The translations under genes were made by a program, and so were the position numbers. This document shows positions 8,709 through 18,288 of a stretch of DNA of 64,000 nt, one piece after another; position 1 is the first letter of the stretch; each line of letters begins with the position of its first letter. A model generated the notes under the pieces. That model searched no databases, was not told the origin of the DNA, and was given only the letters and a program-made list of their open reading frames with translations. Origin of the DNA: Crocinitomicaceae bacterium (GTDB lineage: Bacteria > Bacteroidota > Bacteroidia > Flavobacteriales_D > Crocinitomicaceae); assembly GCA_016709005.1 (NCBI GenBank), contig JADJEU010000010.1, positions 1 through 64,000 on the forward strand. Reading direction: 5' to 3'.

Positions 8709-9410
8709 TTATTGTTCAAGCGATTTTAAATAATCCAGTCCGGTGTAGTTAAGTTGATCGCCGGTCCAATGATAGACTGTTTTACCTTCTTTATCGAGCA
8801 AGAACATAGAAGGGAAAGTCCCTCCCGAAATATCAATAAAAAGTGGGTCGTTATTAAGTCTATAGGTGGTGAAATTTTCTCCATTGTGTTTTTCTAAAAA
8901 GGTTTTGGTATCACCTTCTTCACCAGGGAAGATTGCAATAACTGGTACTTTTTGACCATTTTCAAGATTAATTCCTATTTTTTCCGAAGCCGCCTTGCAA
9001 TGAGGACAAGTTGTAGTAAAAAAAGTAACAAAACTATATCCAGACTCATTGATAACCGAGCCGCCAATTTCATGTTCCAGCGCGTTTATGTTTTCCAGCG
9101 TAAAGTCATCGGTTAACATTCCATAATCTGTTGTATAGATAGGCGTGATAAATGAAATTCCGAATCCTAGAGGAAATGCCACTGCAATGCAGACCCATGT
9201 CTTAATTTTCGATGTTTTCTGAAAAGCTCTTGTCAATAAACGAAGACTTATTGCAACCAGAATAATGCTTAATAAACGAATCAGAATTGTTGTAAAAACC
9301 CAGCCCAAACCAGTTGCGACTACAATATTCTCCAGGAGAAAATTAAAGTTCAGCGGTGCTATTATAGCCAAGGTCATGAAGCCGACCGCAAGAAGTAATT
9401 TTAAAATCAT
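8709..9410 (-). CDS. Membrane-anchored thioredoxin-fold protein (CPHC)
   Basis: A 233-residue protein with three N-terminal hydrophobic segments (about 2-24, 30-60 and 72-92) followed by a thioredoxin-like domain outside the membrane. The active-site-like motif TTCPHCKAAS lies near residue 134, and the later cis-proline loop (GGTFPSMFLLDKEGKTVYHW) near 197-216. CPHC is typical of DsbA-like or TlpA-like thiol oxidoreductases. The membrane part resembles DoxX-like or TlpA-fusion proteins only vaguely. It lies upstream of ispH on the same strand, downstream of a terminator. Substrate unknown. Confidence 0.8.
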   Translation of the reverse strand: MILKLLLAVGFMTLAIIAPLNFNFLLENIVVATGLGWVFTTILIRLLSIILVAISLRLLTRAFQKTSKIKTWVCIAVAFPLGFGISFITPIYTTDYGMLTDDFTLENINALEHEIGGSVINESGYSFVTFFTTTCPHCKAASEKIGINLENGQKVPVIAIFPGEEGDTKTFLEKHNGENFTTYRLNNDPLFIDISGGTFPSMFLLDKEGKTVYHWTGDQLNYTGLDYLKSLEQ

Positions 9411-9425
9411 AGGGTGTAAAAGTAT

Positions 9426-9459
9426 AAAAAAAAGGCTGTCAGTTCTGACAGCCTTTTTA
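9426..9459 (-). terminator. Intrinsic terminator after the small lipoprotein gene
   Basis: GGCTGTCAG/CTGACAGCC stem with a two-base loop, flanked by A-runs on the left and T-runs on the right. On the minus strand the hairpin is followed by a run of eight T. It lies 21 bases past the stop of the 9480-9683 gene and could work in both directions. Confidence 0.85.
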
Positions 9460-9479
9460 ACAAGTAGGTTATAAACGTA

Positions 9480-9683
9480 CTATTTCAATGAGCATGATCC
9501 ACCACCAAGTGTGTAAACCGAGCTCCAAGTATCGCAAGCATTCTCAGCATCTTTTTTCTTAGCATCTGGAATTGTAAGTGTATAAGTCGATCCGCTTACA
9601 GTACACTCACATGAATAATCTTTTTTACATGAAGTAAGTGCAAATGCACCTCCAACAATAGCAATCATCATTACTTTTTTCAT
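9480..9683 (-). CDS. Small cysteine-containing lipoprotein, 67 aa
   Basis: Starts at ATG 9681-9683 with a lipoprotein signal (MKKVMMIAIVGGAFALTSCKK), the lipobox ending ALTSC. The mature part is only about 49 residues and has five cysteines after the lipidated one (YSCECTVSG, ENACDTW, GGGSCSL), so disulfides are likely in the periplasm or at the surface. Its own promoter-like element and a strong terminator make it a single-gene unit. I do not recognise a family with a known function. Confidence 0.75.
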   Translation of the reverse strand: MKKVMMIAIVGGAFALTSCKKDYSCECTVSGSTYTLTIPDAKKKDAENACDTWSSVYTLGGGSCSLK

Positions 9684-9716
9684 TTTTTGATTTTGATTAA
9701 ATGGTTTATAATGTCT

Positions 9717-9750
9717 CAAACATAATAATTTCCTTAATAAAACCTGCAAA
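9717..9750 (-). promoter_or_regulatory. Promoter of the small lipoprotein gene
   Basis: Minus strand: TATGTTTG (9717-9724, exact TAnnTTTG) preceded by TTTG (9747-9750) at a 22-base spacing, slightly longer than the usual 19-21. It lies about 35 bases upstream of the ATG at 9683. Confidence 0.5.
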
Positions 9751-9881
9751 AAAACCTTGGGAAATATGAAGTGTTTTTTTTAAATCCTTGTTAAGCAGTG
9801 GTTTGAAAATATTGTTGCAATTAAGTTTTGTGCTGATGATTGTATTCTCAAATTTCCCAACGCGCACTATTTAACATAGAT

Positions 9882-10316
9882 TTAATCTTGTTTTGCCAGC
9901 GTAATGTCAAAAGTTACGGTCCCATCAACTTGTTTGAGCACACAATTTTTGCGGTTAAGATCTATAATTGAAATGGTCGTAATAACTGAAGATGTATCCG
10001 AAGTTTTTGATTCAAGTACCGTGCCGTCTCCACTAACTCGGTAAAGGAGCGTTTCCGATTCAGTGTCTCCATCAAAAGTTAATGTAGACGTAGCGTTGCA
10101 CCACTCATCGTTTTTTAGTTTACAATCATCAAAGCTAAAGGTTAGTGATCCACCAAGCAGTATGAGGTCAATTCCAAAGCCCAATGTGCTTTCTGACATT
10201 ACAGCTTTGGTTGCAATCCAGTTACCATCCAGTTTGTTTACGGCTGCTTGATCTTTGTTGCACGAAACGGTAATAAATAGCATTGATAATAAACCAATTG
10301 AGATTATTTTTTTCAT
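9882..10316 (-). CDS. Lipoprotein, lipocalin-like, 144 aa
   Basis: Lipoprotein signal MKKIISIGLLSMLFITVSCNKD with the lipidated cysteine at residue 19. The mature part opens with KLDGNWIATKAV, the usual start of lipocalin-like domains, and continues as beta strands (LGGSLTFSFDDCKLKND, SETLLYRVSGDGTVLESKTS). Two or three mature cysteines may pair. Probably anchored in the outer membrane. Specific function unknown; the lipocalin-like assignment rests on the WxG-like opening and the strand pattern only. Confidence 0.75.
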   Translation of the reverse strand: MKKIISIGLLSMLFITVSCNKDQAAVNKLDGNWIATKAVMSESTLGFGIDLILLGGSLTFSFDDCKLKNDEWCNATSTLTFDGDTESETLLYRVSGDGTVLESKTSDTSSVITTISIIDLNRKNCVLKQVDGTVTFDITLAKQD

Positions 10317-10394
10317 TGTTCAAGTATAAATTAGTTAGTGGTTACAAGTGTACAAAAAAAATTTCGTTGGATTCCCTATTGGATTTAACGTCGA

Positions 10395-11570
10395 TTAGCT
10401 GTTAAAACTAATAGCAAGAAGGCTTTTTACGCCAACTTCAAGCGCTTTTTCATCAATGTCAAACTTTGCATTGTGAACCCCATAAACAATTCCTTTTGCT
10501 TCATTCCGGACACCTACACGAATGAAAGTAGCAGGTATTTTTTGTGCAAAAAAGGAAAAATCTTCACCGGTCATTCGAATCGGTAAATCAATCACATTGT
10601 CTTCACCCAGGGTCGTTTTCAGAATTGCACGTGTTTGTTCAGTCAGTTGTGGATTGTTTTCGAGATAAGGGTATCCGTTTTCAATTCGCACTATAATTTC
10701 AGCACCGGATTCTTCCGCGATGTTTTTAGCAAATTCATGAATTAATTTATGCGCCGCAGTTCGCCAAAGTTCGTTCATTGTTCTGAACGTTCCTTGCAAC
10801 TCAACTTTATCCGGGATAACATTTGTTGCTCCAAGTCCTTCAATTCTGCCAATAGCAAGTACGCATGGAATTTCTGTTGGACAAAGCTGATCTGGAATTT
10901 GTTTCAAAGCTAAAATCAGTTTTGACGCACTGATTATCGGATCTATATTTAATGCAGGCATAGCTGCGTGACCGCCTTTGCCATTGATGGTAAAGTACAG
11001 TTCATCGCAGGATGCCATATACATACCTGATTTCAATCCAACTTTTCCAGCTTCTAATTCTGGAAAAACATGCAGTGCAAAAATCTGTTCCACTTTTGGA
11101 TTTTCGAGCACACCTGCCTCAATCATTAACTTGGCTCCTCCCGGCAATTTTTCTTCACCGGGTTGAAATATGAGTTTAACGGAGGTTGGCAATTCATCTT
11201 TTAATTCATTCAAAATTTTAGCAGTTGCCAGTAAAATAGATGTGTGGACGTCGTGTCCGCAGGCGTGCATGATGCCTGCATTGCGAGATTTATAATCTAC
11301 TTCATTTAATTCCTGAATTGGCAGTGCATCCATATCTGCGCGCAGGGCAATGCATCTCTGCGGATTTTTTTTTGATTCAATGAGAGCGACAACTCCAGTG
11401 CCTACAATATTATTTTGAAATTTGATTCCCCACGAAGTGAGTTTCTCCTGAATAAATTTAGAAGTCTCAACTTCCTGAAAAGAGAGTTCAGGATGCTGAT
11501 GTAAATGACGGCGCATTGCAATCACTTCATCTTTGATCTGTTCTGCTTTCTGTTGTAGTAGTTGGTTCAT
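10395..11570 (-). CDS. M20 family amidohydrolase (N-acyl amino acid / hippurate hydrolase type)
   Basis: Cytosolic zinc-dependent hydrolase of 391 residues, the usual length. It shows the expected landmarks: RRHLHQHPELSFQE near 20-33, ALRADMDALPI near 76, the metal-binding HACGHDVH near 101-108, QPGEEKLPGG near 135-144, a dimerisation domain (GKGGHAAMP near 197), and TGEDFSFFAQKIPA near 333. Family members remove acyl groups from amino acids or peptides; the exact substrate cannot be read from sequence. The ATG overlaps the 3' end of the TauE/SafE gene by 44 bases, so the two are probably co-transcribed. Confidence 0.9.
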   Translation of the reverse strand: MNQLLQQKAEQIKDEVIAMRRHLHQHPELSFQEVETSKFIQEKLTSWGIKFQNNIVGTGVVALIESKKNPQRCIALRADMDALPIQELNEVDYKSRNAGIMHACGHDVHTSILLATAKILNELKDELPTSVKLIFQPGEEKLPGGAKLMIEAGVLENPKVEQIFALHVFPELEAGKVGLKSGMYMASCDELYFTINGKGGHAAMPALNIDPIISASKLILALKQIPDQLCPTEIPCVLAIGRIEGLGATNVIPDKVELQGTFRTMNELWRTAAHKLIHEFAKNIAEESGAEIIVRIENGYPYLENNPQLTEQTRAILKTTLGEDNVIDLPIRMTGEDFSFFAQKIPATFIRVGVRNEAKGIVYGVHNAKFDIDEKALEVGVKSLLAISFNS

Positions 11571-11958
11571 TGTTTTTCAATCCTGATTTTGTGCTGGTAT
11601 AAATCATGCGAATAGAAACGTAAAGCATAAAAATACCGAAGACAAGTTTAACCACGTTGGCATTTAATTTCAATGAAAGTTTAGAGCCAAAATAAGCGCC
11701 CAAAATAAAAGTGGTGGCAATAATAATTCCATAGCCCCAGTGAATCTGACCTGCTTTGTAATAATTCATGACCGCTAAAATTCCAATTGGAGGCAACATT
11801 AATAGCAGGCTTGTACCTTGTGCCATGTGTTGTGATACCCCTAAAAAATAAACTAAAGCAGGAACAATTATCACGCCGCCGCCAACACCTATAAATCCGC
11901 TCATAGCGCCAGCAAATATTCCAATCAAAATTAAGATGATAACGGTTTGTGTGGTCAT
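11527..11958 (-). CDS. Half-size TauE/SafE family permease
   Basis: Inner-membrane protein of 143 residues with about four hydrophobic segments. It carries the family motif GFIGVGGGVIIVPALVYFLG (20-39) and QGTSLLLMLPP (48-58). Normal TauE/SafE proteins have two such repeats and about 250 residues, so this is a one-repeat form, known in Bacteroidota, that presumably dimerises. It may export a sulfur-containing or other small anion (family inference). The last 20 polar residues overlap the start of the amidohydrolase. Its ATG overlaps the stop of the giant upstream gene (ATGA), giving a tight operon. Confidence 0.85.
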   Translation of the reverse strand: MTTQTVIILILIGIFAGAMSGFIGVGGGVIIVPALVYFLGVSQHMAQGTSLLLMLPPIGILAVMNYYKAGQIHWGYGIIIATTFILGAYFGSKLSLKLNANVVKLVFGIFMLYVSIRMIYTSTKSGLKNNEPTTTTESRTDQR

Positions 11959-14900
11959 ATATCTTTTGTGAGAGAGAAGTAAGGCAATGGTTTTTGAATA
12001 TCTAAATCTTCGACACCCCAGGCCAAATCAAATCGAACAAAATAGCCCCAGATTTTGGAACGGAAACCGAAACCAAATCCACCAATAATTGGCTCGCGTA
12101 AATTCTCTACGTTGATGATGATTGGCTTGTCATTAATCACTTGCGTATTGAAATGATTTTCAGCACTGAATGGATGTGGACCAGTCCATGCTGTTCCAAC
12201 ATCTCCAAAGGCTATAATTTGAAAGTGGCGTACCATTTCACTTCGTATTGGATAGCTTGAAAAGAATGTGAAAATTGGCAGTCTGAATTCGGTATTGTAT
12301 AGTAAAAAACTATTTCCGTTTCGGATGTTCTGAACAAATCCACGCATCGGCGTTGCAATGGTTTGGAAGCCGAAGTTTTGAGTTGGGTCAACTGTAATTG
12401 ATTGATCAAAATCCTCTTGCGGACGCAGCACCCAGTTGTCAACTCCTCCCATGTAATAAAGTAGTTTGCGATCACCCAATGAAGTGGCTCCAGCAAGACG
12501 ATTGACCCAAATAAAATTTCGTGCAATGCGTGTATAGTTTCTGAAATCAAATCCAAGATTAAAAGTTGGATCATAATTACCGCCAAGCTCTTGTAAATAT
12601 TCTGCAAAAAACTTGAATCGGGTTCCTCGCTGAATATTAAGTTCCATTGGAATGGTATTGTCAAATACAAGTTCCAGATTTAAGCCGGAATTGTAATTGT
12701 CCCTTGATTCAAACATCAATGAATTATCTGAATATGGAATAAATACCTGGCGATCTTTTCTGAGATTTACGGTTCCGCGCACCGCCAGAATTTCTGAAAT
12801 AGGGTAGGAGACTCTGTAGCGAACATCATGCGTCAGCGACTTGTAGAAGCCAGAAGTGTTAATTGATTTCTGCCGGTATATAACCAATCGATGATCCAAT
12901 CTTTCACGCAGGTGTTGAGCCATAAACAGAAACTCACCTCCACTTGTAAAACTGGTTGGAATGCGAACTCCTCCCAGCAATTTAAAATCGTCAAATAAAT
13001 CACTTGCTCCAATTTTAAAAAGTGCGTTCATGCCAGGATTAAAGTAAACAGATCCGGGGCCTGAATAAGGCTGATAGTTTGGAAATAGGAAATTATTGTC
13101 AAACTGTGAAAGCACAAAATCTTTCGCAAAATTTACTGCGTACATCGTATATTTTGGTGGCGCAAATTTGGGTTTTTGATCGGTGATAGAATCCGTGCTG
13201 TCCTTTACCGTAAGCGGATTTGAAATGTACTGACCACTTTGTCCCAACTCTACGATAACGCGCTGATATTTCATGTCGCCAACCTGAATGGTATCATTTG
13301 CAGGTTCTTGATTATCACCTTTTGGTTTGTTTCTTTCCTGGCGTTTGATTCTTTTTTCAATGTAAGTCGTATTCCACAATACATCTACTTTGCGCTTATC
13401 GGCAACATCTGAAATAAATTTGAATTGATTGTTTTGATAAATGATATAAACCAATTGATTTTTGGAATTCAGATCCTGATCTAAAATACTCGTTACATAG
13501 TTCGTTTGTGGCGAATTCACAATGCTCATGCGGTAATGAATAGTAGTGTCAATGTGACTTATTACACTATCTTTTTGTGAGATAAATCTGTTTGTGATAC
13601 CGTTTTTATCGCTTAGAAAGATGTAGGTGTTTTTTTCAATGGCAAATGGTTTTGTTTCGTTGTCATCAGGCGTTTGGGTAATCTGCTCCAAAAATTTATA
13701 AGTATGATCCATGTGTTTCAGATCATAAATAAAGATGTCGTTTTTGTGATCGACGAAATTGATTTCTGGTTTTTTGAAAATGGTATCAGAAGATCGATTG
13801 GAAGCAAATAAAATGCGCGATGAATTATCGATAAATACGGGATCAACATCGTCATAAATGTCATCGGTCAATTGTTTGCGTGATTGCGAATTCAAATCAA
13901 GTAAATACAAGTCAGACTGACCACCAACCACACCAGAGAAAACCATTTTTTTACCATCGTCTGAATAATCGAAGTCCAGAACTTTATCCAGATCACGAAT
14001 GTCTTTTTCAATCAATGTTTTATCTTCCAGCGTATAAATGTACATGTGCAAAGCGCCTTTCGACTCTGCAAAAAAGGTAAGCGCTTGCCCTGTAGGATGC
14101 CAGCCAATCACCGGATAGGTGTAATCCTGAATGCGTTCCATTTTTGGTTCTGCGGCAAATACTTTTGTGATTTTACCCGTTAAGGTGTCCAGAATTTTAA
14201 TCCGATATCTTCCCAATTGATTTTCTACATAAGCTATTTTATCGCCATCAGGTGAAATGCGCGCCCCGTAATAGACAGATTCTTTTTTTATCTTATAATT
14301 GATTTTGGAACCTTCAGCTTCTGTCTGATTTTTTTACTCTTCAACATAACGTGAACGATAGAAAGAAATATAACTTTTGTTCAGTTTTATAAAATCCATT
14401 CCAAGTAGCGAATAAAACGCACGCTCAATGTTTTTGGTAACGCGGGTGACATAAATGATGTTTGGTATCAGTGTTGCGCCATGCGTTTCTGCAATGTAAT
14501 TCCACACAGCATGGCCAGCGTATGCTTTTTCCTCATCGGTAAGCTTGTTGAATTTGTCAATTTTTTTGGTCAGAATTAAATCCTTCACGCGGCTTTCAAC
14601 TTCATCATCCCAATCTTTTACGAAATAAGAGATGAGCCCTTTTTCAAGCCACACCGGCATTCCGGAATTCATATTTGATTTTAACTGATCTTTCCAATCA
14701 CCGCCAAAAAGCATGTGCATCAGCAATACTTCATAGACTGCGCCTTTTATGTTGCGATTGAATTTTTGATGATCGCCTTCATAATACATGAAGATTTTTG
14801 AACCTACGATTCTGCTTGTTCCACCAACAGCACTGTACTCATCATTGTTTACGCCCAGATTACTTTGTCTGAATTTTGCTTGACTTTCGTAGACAATCAC

Positions 14901-15167
14901 ATCCAGTTTTTCAGGGAATTTATAATCCAGTTTTGATTCAGCCTCCTGCAAATAGTGGTGCATGGTGCGCGCTGTATATACTGCCAGATCTTCATTAATA
15001 CCGGAGTAGTAAATTTTAAAACGCAGGTAATTGTGATATTTCCAGCTGAACGAATTGTACTGAACACGGTTTTTACCAAATTCCTGATAAGAGCCTTGGT
15101 AGAATTGCCCATAACTGACTGAAAAAATCAGCCAGAACAAAAGAGTATTTAAGAGGCGTCTAATCAT
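11955..15167 (-). pseudogene. Giant peptidase-like / PD40 propeller / BamA-like barrel protein, split by an in-frame TAA
   Basis: One long frame from ATG 15167 to the TGA at 11955-11957 is interrupted only by TAA at 14334-14336. The N-terminal 277 residues have a signal peptide (MIRRLLNTLLFWLIFSVSYGQ), the conserved FYQGSYQEFGKNRVQY start and a peptidase-MA-like region (LDVIVYESQAKFRQSN). The next part begins with PD40/WD40-like repeats (SVYYGARISPDGDKIAYV, DFDYSDDGKKMVFSG) and ends in a BamA/Omp85-like barrel. In related Bacteroidota proteins these parts form one chain of roughly 1,070 residues in which a charged segment joins them, exactly as here across the stop (RYVEE-stop-KNQTEAEG). The downstream part has no start of its own except a TTG. 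A GAA-to-TAA change would explain the break. Confidence 0.8.
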
Positions 15168-15207
15168 GTAGTGAACTGTAAAGATACAAATATCAGGGCA
15201 TGTTTGT

Positions 15208-15215
15208 TACCTTTG
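15208..15215 (+). promoter_or_regulatory. -7 element upstream of the MBL-fold gene
   Basis: TACCTTTG, an exact TAnnTTTG match, 19 bases before the ATG at 15235. This would place the transcription start about 13 bases upstream of the gene. No clear -33 TTG at standard spacing. Confidence 0.5.
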
Positions 15216-15234
15216 AAATCTTAACACAAAAACA

Positions 15235-15885
15235 ATGGTCAAAGTACATAAACTCACTTACAATCCTTTTCAGGAAAACACGTACATTCTGAGTGATGAA
15301 ACCCATGAGGCCGTTATCATTGATCCGGGTTGTTATGAGCGCTCTGAGCAAAATCATTTGGTTCAATATATAGAAGCTAACAATTTAAAGCCTGTAATGT
15401 TGATTAATACACATTGTCATATTGATCATGTGCTGGGGAATTCCTTTGTAGCTAATAAGTATAACCTTCCATTAGGCATTCATAAAGAAGACCTCATTAC
15501 GTTAAACTCGATTCCAAATTACGCACACCTCTACGGTTTTGATGGTTATCAGCTTTCACCGGAACCAGCTTACTTTTTAGAGGAAGGTCAAGAAATTAAG
15601 TTTGGAAATTCTACGTTGAAAATAATCTTTGGACCTGGGCATGCGCCTGGTCATGTTGCCTTTTTCAGCGCTGCAGATAAATTTGTTATAAACGGTGATA
15701 TTTTATTCAGCGGCAGTTTTGGACGAGTGGATTTGCCCGGTGGAAATTTTCAGACCTTGAAAAAAACGATTCTTGAAAAGATGTTTGCTTTACCGGATGA
15801 CACCGTGGTTTATTGCGGACATGGTTCGGAAACAACGATTGGGGCAGAGAAGAAAACGAATCCGATTCGCTACGCAGAATTATAA
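15235..15885 (+). CDS. MBL-fold metallo-hydrolase (glyoxalase II-like)
   Basis: Cytosolic metallo-beta-lactamase-fold hydrolase of 216 residues. It has the metal-binding motif NTHCHIDHVLGN (near 58-69), GPGHAPGHVAFF near 133-144, the metal-bridging Asp in VINGDILFSGSFGR near 151-164, and the terminal His in YCGHGSETTIG near 194. This short form lacks the C-terminal glutathione-binding domain of true GloB and resembles YcbL-type hydrolases in Bacteroidota. Substrate is probably a thioester or similar small molecule. It stands alone on the plus strand, diverging from the propeller-BamA gene. Confidence 0.9.
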   Translation: MVKVHKLTYNPFQENTYILSDETHEAVIIDPGCYERSEQNHLVQYIEANNLKPVMLINTHCHIDHVLGNSFVANKYNLPLGIHKEDLITLNSIPNYAHLYGFDGYQLSPEPAYFLEEGQEIKFGNSTLKIIFGPGHAPGHVAFFSAADKFVINGDILFSGSFGRVDLPGGNFQTLKKTILEKMFALPDDTVVYCGHGSETTIGAEKKTNPIRYAEL

Positions 15886-15970
15886 TGGGTTAGTGCACTA
15901 CTGACAACTCATAACCAGAACACCAGGTTGACTAGTTATGTGAGCAATGAGGTCTTTTGTTCCGTGGGCT

Positions 15971-17077
15971 CTATTTCATAAATCCAACAATCTCTGAAAC
16001 TTCTAATCCATAAGCGTTGATTACAGATTCATTCAGTTGCGCATTGTTGGTGATGAGTTTTAGATTTTTGATTCCAAGTGATCGTAGAATTTGCGCGCCT
16101 ACACCGTAATCACGGTTGTCAGTAGGTTTGGTGATTTGCCCGTTGTATGCTTGCAATTTATCAATCAAGCCAATTTGTTTTTCTTCTTGCTGCATAAAGA
16201 CCATCACACCTTTTCCTTCTTTTTCAATCATCTGAAGCGCGGCACTTAAGTTTGATTGTTTGTCTGAACGAATCGCATCCAATAAATTATTGGTGAAAGA
16301 AGAGGATTCAACGCGAACTAAAACAGATTCATTTTCCGTCCAGTTTCCTTTTACTATGGCAAGATGTTCTTCATCGGTAGTTGTTTGACGATAAGCCATC
16401 AACTTAAAATCTCCCCAGATAGTTTTTAATTCGGACTCCAGAATTTTTTCAATCAGCGATTCATGTTTTAATCTGTAAGCAATCAAATCTGCAATGGAAA
16501 CTATTTTCAAATTAAATTTTGCTGCGATTTCGATCAGCTCTGGCAGACGTGCCATCGTTCCGTCTTCATTCATGATTTCGACAATCACACCAGCCGCTTC
16601 AAAGCCTGCTAAACGTGACAAGTCAATGGCTGCTTCAGTATGTCCAGCTCTGCGAAGCACGCCGCCTTTTTTTGCGCGCAATGGAAAAATATGTCCAGGT
16701 TTTCCCAGTTCTTCTGGTTTTGTTTCAGGATTAATTAAAGCAAGAATTGTTTTTGCACGATCAGATGCCGAAATTCCGGTGGTGCAGCCGTGACCAATCA
16801 AATCAATGGAGACCGTAAAAGGTGTTTCGTAGCTTGCGCTGTTTCGTTGAACCATTAATTCCAAACCAAGACGGTCACATTCATCTTCAACAAGTGGTGC
16901 GCAAATTAAACCACGTCCATGGGTTGCCATAAAGTTGACAATTTCAGGTGTTACGTTTCGCGCAGCAGTTAAAAAATCGCCTTCATTTTCACGATCTTCA
17001 TCATCTACAACAATGATAATTTTTCCGTCGCGAATATCTTGAATCGCTTCTTGAATGGTATGCAGTTTGAACGTCAT
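15971..17077 (-). CDS. ribB: 3,4-dihydroxy-2-butanone 4-phosphate synthase with a degenerate GTP cyclohydrolase II domain
   Basis: The N-terminal part (about 1-200) is a complete RibB: IIVVDDEDRENEGDF near 22, ATHGRGLICAPL near 50 and RAGHTEAAIDL near 142. The C-terminal part (about 205-368) has the RibA fold (HLAIVKGNW, DYGVGAQILRSLGIKNLKLI), but the zinc cysteines are absent: the region reads SSSFTNNLLDAIRSDKQS where RibA has a C-x10-C-x-C pattern. The catalytic RQEGRGIGL-type segment is replaced by QQEEKQIGL. GTP cyclohydrolase II activity is therefore unlikely, and a separate RibA should exist. ATG 17075-17077 is preferred to an upstream TTG. It lies downstream of the glycosyltransferase genes. 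Confidence 0.9.
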   Translation of the reverse strand: MTFKLHTIQEAIQDIRDGKIIIVVDDEDRENEGDFLTAARNVTPEIVNFMATHGRGLICAPLVEDECDRLGLELMVQRNSASYETPFTVSIDLIGHGCTTGISASDRAKTILALINPETKPEELGKPGHIFPLRAKKGGVLRRAGHTEAAIDLSRLAGFEAAGVIVEIMNEDGTMARLPELIEIAAKFNLKIVSIADLIAYRLKHESLIEKILESELKTIWGDFKLMAYRQTTTDEEHLAIVKGNWTENESVLVRVESSSFTNNLLDAIRSDKQSNLSAALQMIEKEGKGVMVFMQQEEKQIGLIDKLQAYNGQITKPTDNRDYGVGAQILRSLGIKNLKLITNNAQLNESVINAYGLEVSEIVGFMK

Positions 17078-17100
17078 TGAATTTGAATTGATGTGCAAAA

Positions 17101-18276
17101 TTACCTTTTTTGCGAGGATTGGAATACGCTTTCCAGTTTTTCTGCAGATTGTTGCCAGCTGAAATGTGTGCTAACGTAGCTGCGTCCTGACTTTGCAATG
17201 GATTGCGCGATTGTTTGATTGTCGAGTAAATGAATGATTTTATCGGCGAATTCTTGTGCAGTTTCAGCTAATAAAATAGATTCATCGTTTTTAGCACCCA
17301 AAGCATTGTTGGCAAGTGGAGTGGTGATAGATGGCAAACCAAGCGCCATGGCTTCCAATAATTTATTCTGTAATCCGGTTCCAATAAAAAGAGGAGCAAG
17401 GAATATTTTTCCGCTCACATAACTTGCACGAATATCTTCAACCCAACCTTGAATTTCTACATTTTTTTGCGCCAGTTTTTGTACGCGTGAGCCTGGATTT
17501 GCACCGCAAATTAAAACACAAAGTTCCTTTTTTGAAGCAAGTAGTGGTAAAATCTGATTGACAATAAACTCTGCGCATTCAACATTGGGCGCGTAATTCA
17601 GGTTGCCTACAAAAACCAAATCATATTTTTTTTCGGGCGATTTTTGATAGTCTAAAAATTCTTCTCCAATTCCATTTTCAATCACATGAATTTTATCTTG
17701 CTGCGGATGCTGAATTAGTTTTTTATCCTGAATTGAAATGATGGTATGATGATTAAAATAGTCGAAGATTCTATTTTCATAAGCCGTTAATCTGCGACCT
17801 TCAACCTGAAATAAATATTTTCTGATTCCGCTGGAAATTTCTGCTCTACGGTGCATCCCTTTTCCTAAGGCGTCCATGTAGTCAATGGTCTTAGGTGTAT
17901 TATGAATGTTTTTTACGTATTCTGCCGTTCGGATTAATTGGCAATAAATGTGGTCTGGTTTGATCGTATTCAAAAGCTGATCAATTTTTCGCTTAACTGA
18001 AGAGGAATAAAAATAACCTGTCTGAAAAGGTTTGTCCGTGAATAATTGTTTGAATGTATTAAAGTAAATGGTGAAGAAATTCAATTTGAAAACATGTAAT
18101 TCTTTACAATACTTCTGGACTTCTGTTCGCCAATTTTCTTGAATTTTCTGATCGCTTAAACAAATCAGATAAATGTCATGATGTTTGGAAAGCTCTTTAA
18201 TTTGATGAAAGGCACGCAGTTTATCACCCTTTTCCAAAGGATACGGAAATCGCGATAAAAGAACTGCTAATTTCAT
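17101..18276 (-). CDS. Glycosyltransferase (GT-B fold, family 4-like)
   Basis: A 391-residue cytoplasmic or membrane-associated glycosyltransferase. The start MKLAVLLSRFPYPLEKGDKL is typical of GT-B enzymes acting on surface polysaccharide or lipid-linked sugars. The C-terminal half shows YDLVFVGNLNYAPNVECAEF near 220, VEIQGWVEDIRASY near 279-292, and the donor-binding GTGLQNKLLEAMALGLPSIT near 307-326. It lies 12 bases downstream of another glycosyltransferase gene with a similar arrangement and upstream of ribB, so the pair probably build the same glycan. Sugar and acceptor are unknown. Confidence 0.88.
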   Translation of the reverse strand: MKLAVLLSRFPYPLEKGDKLRAFHQIKELSKHHDIYLICLSDQKIQENWRTEVQKYCKELHVFKLNFFTIYFNTFKQLFTDKPFQTGYFYSSSVKRKIDQLLNTIKPDHIYCQLIRTAEYVKNIHNTPKTIDYMDALGKGMHRRAEISSGIRKYLFQVEGRRLTAYENRIFDYFNHHTIISIQDKKLIQHPQQDKIHVIENGIGEEFLDYQKSPEKKYDLVFVGNLNYAPNVECAEFIVNQILPLLASKKELCVLICGANPGSRVQKLAQKNVEIQGWVEDIRASYVSGKIFLAPLFIGTGLQNKLLEAMALGLPSITTPLANNALGAKNDESILLAETAQEFADKIIHLLDNQTIAQSIAKSGRSYVSTHFSWQQSAEKLESVFQSSQKR

Positions 18277-18288
18277 TTTGAATCAGAA

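Noticed and set aside
12212..12670. 152-residue minus-strand frame inside the BamA-like region
   Set aside because: Same strand but a different frame from the barrel-encoding frame, which has clear domain features; a shadow.
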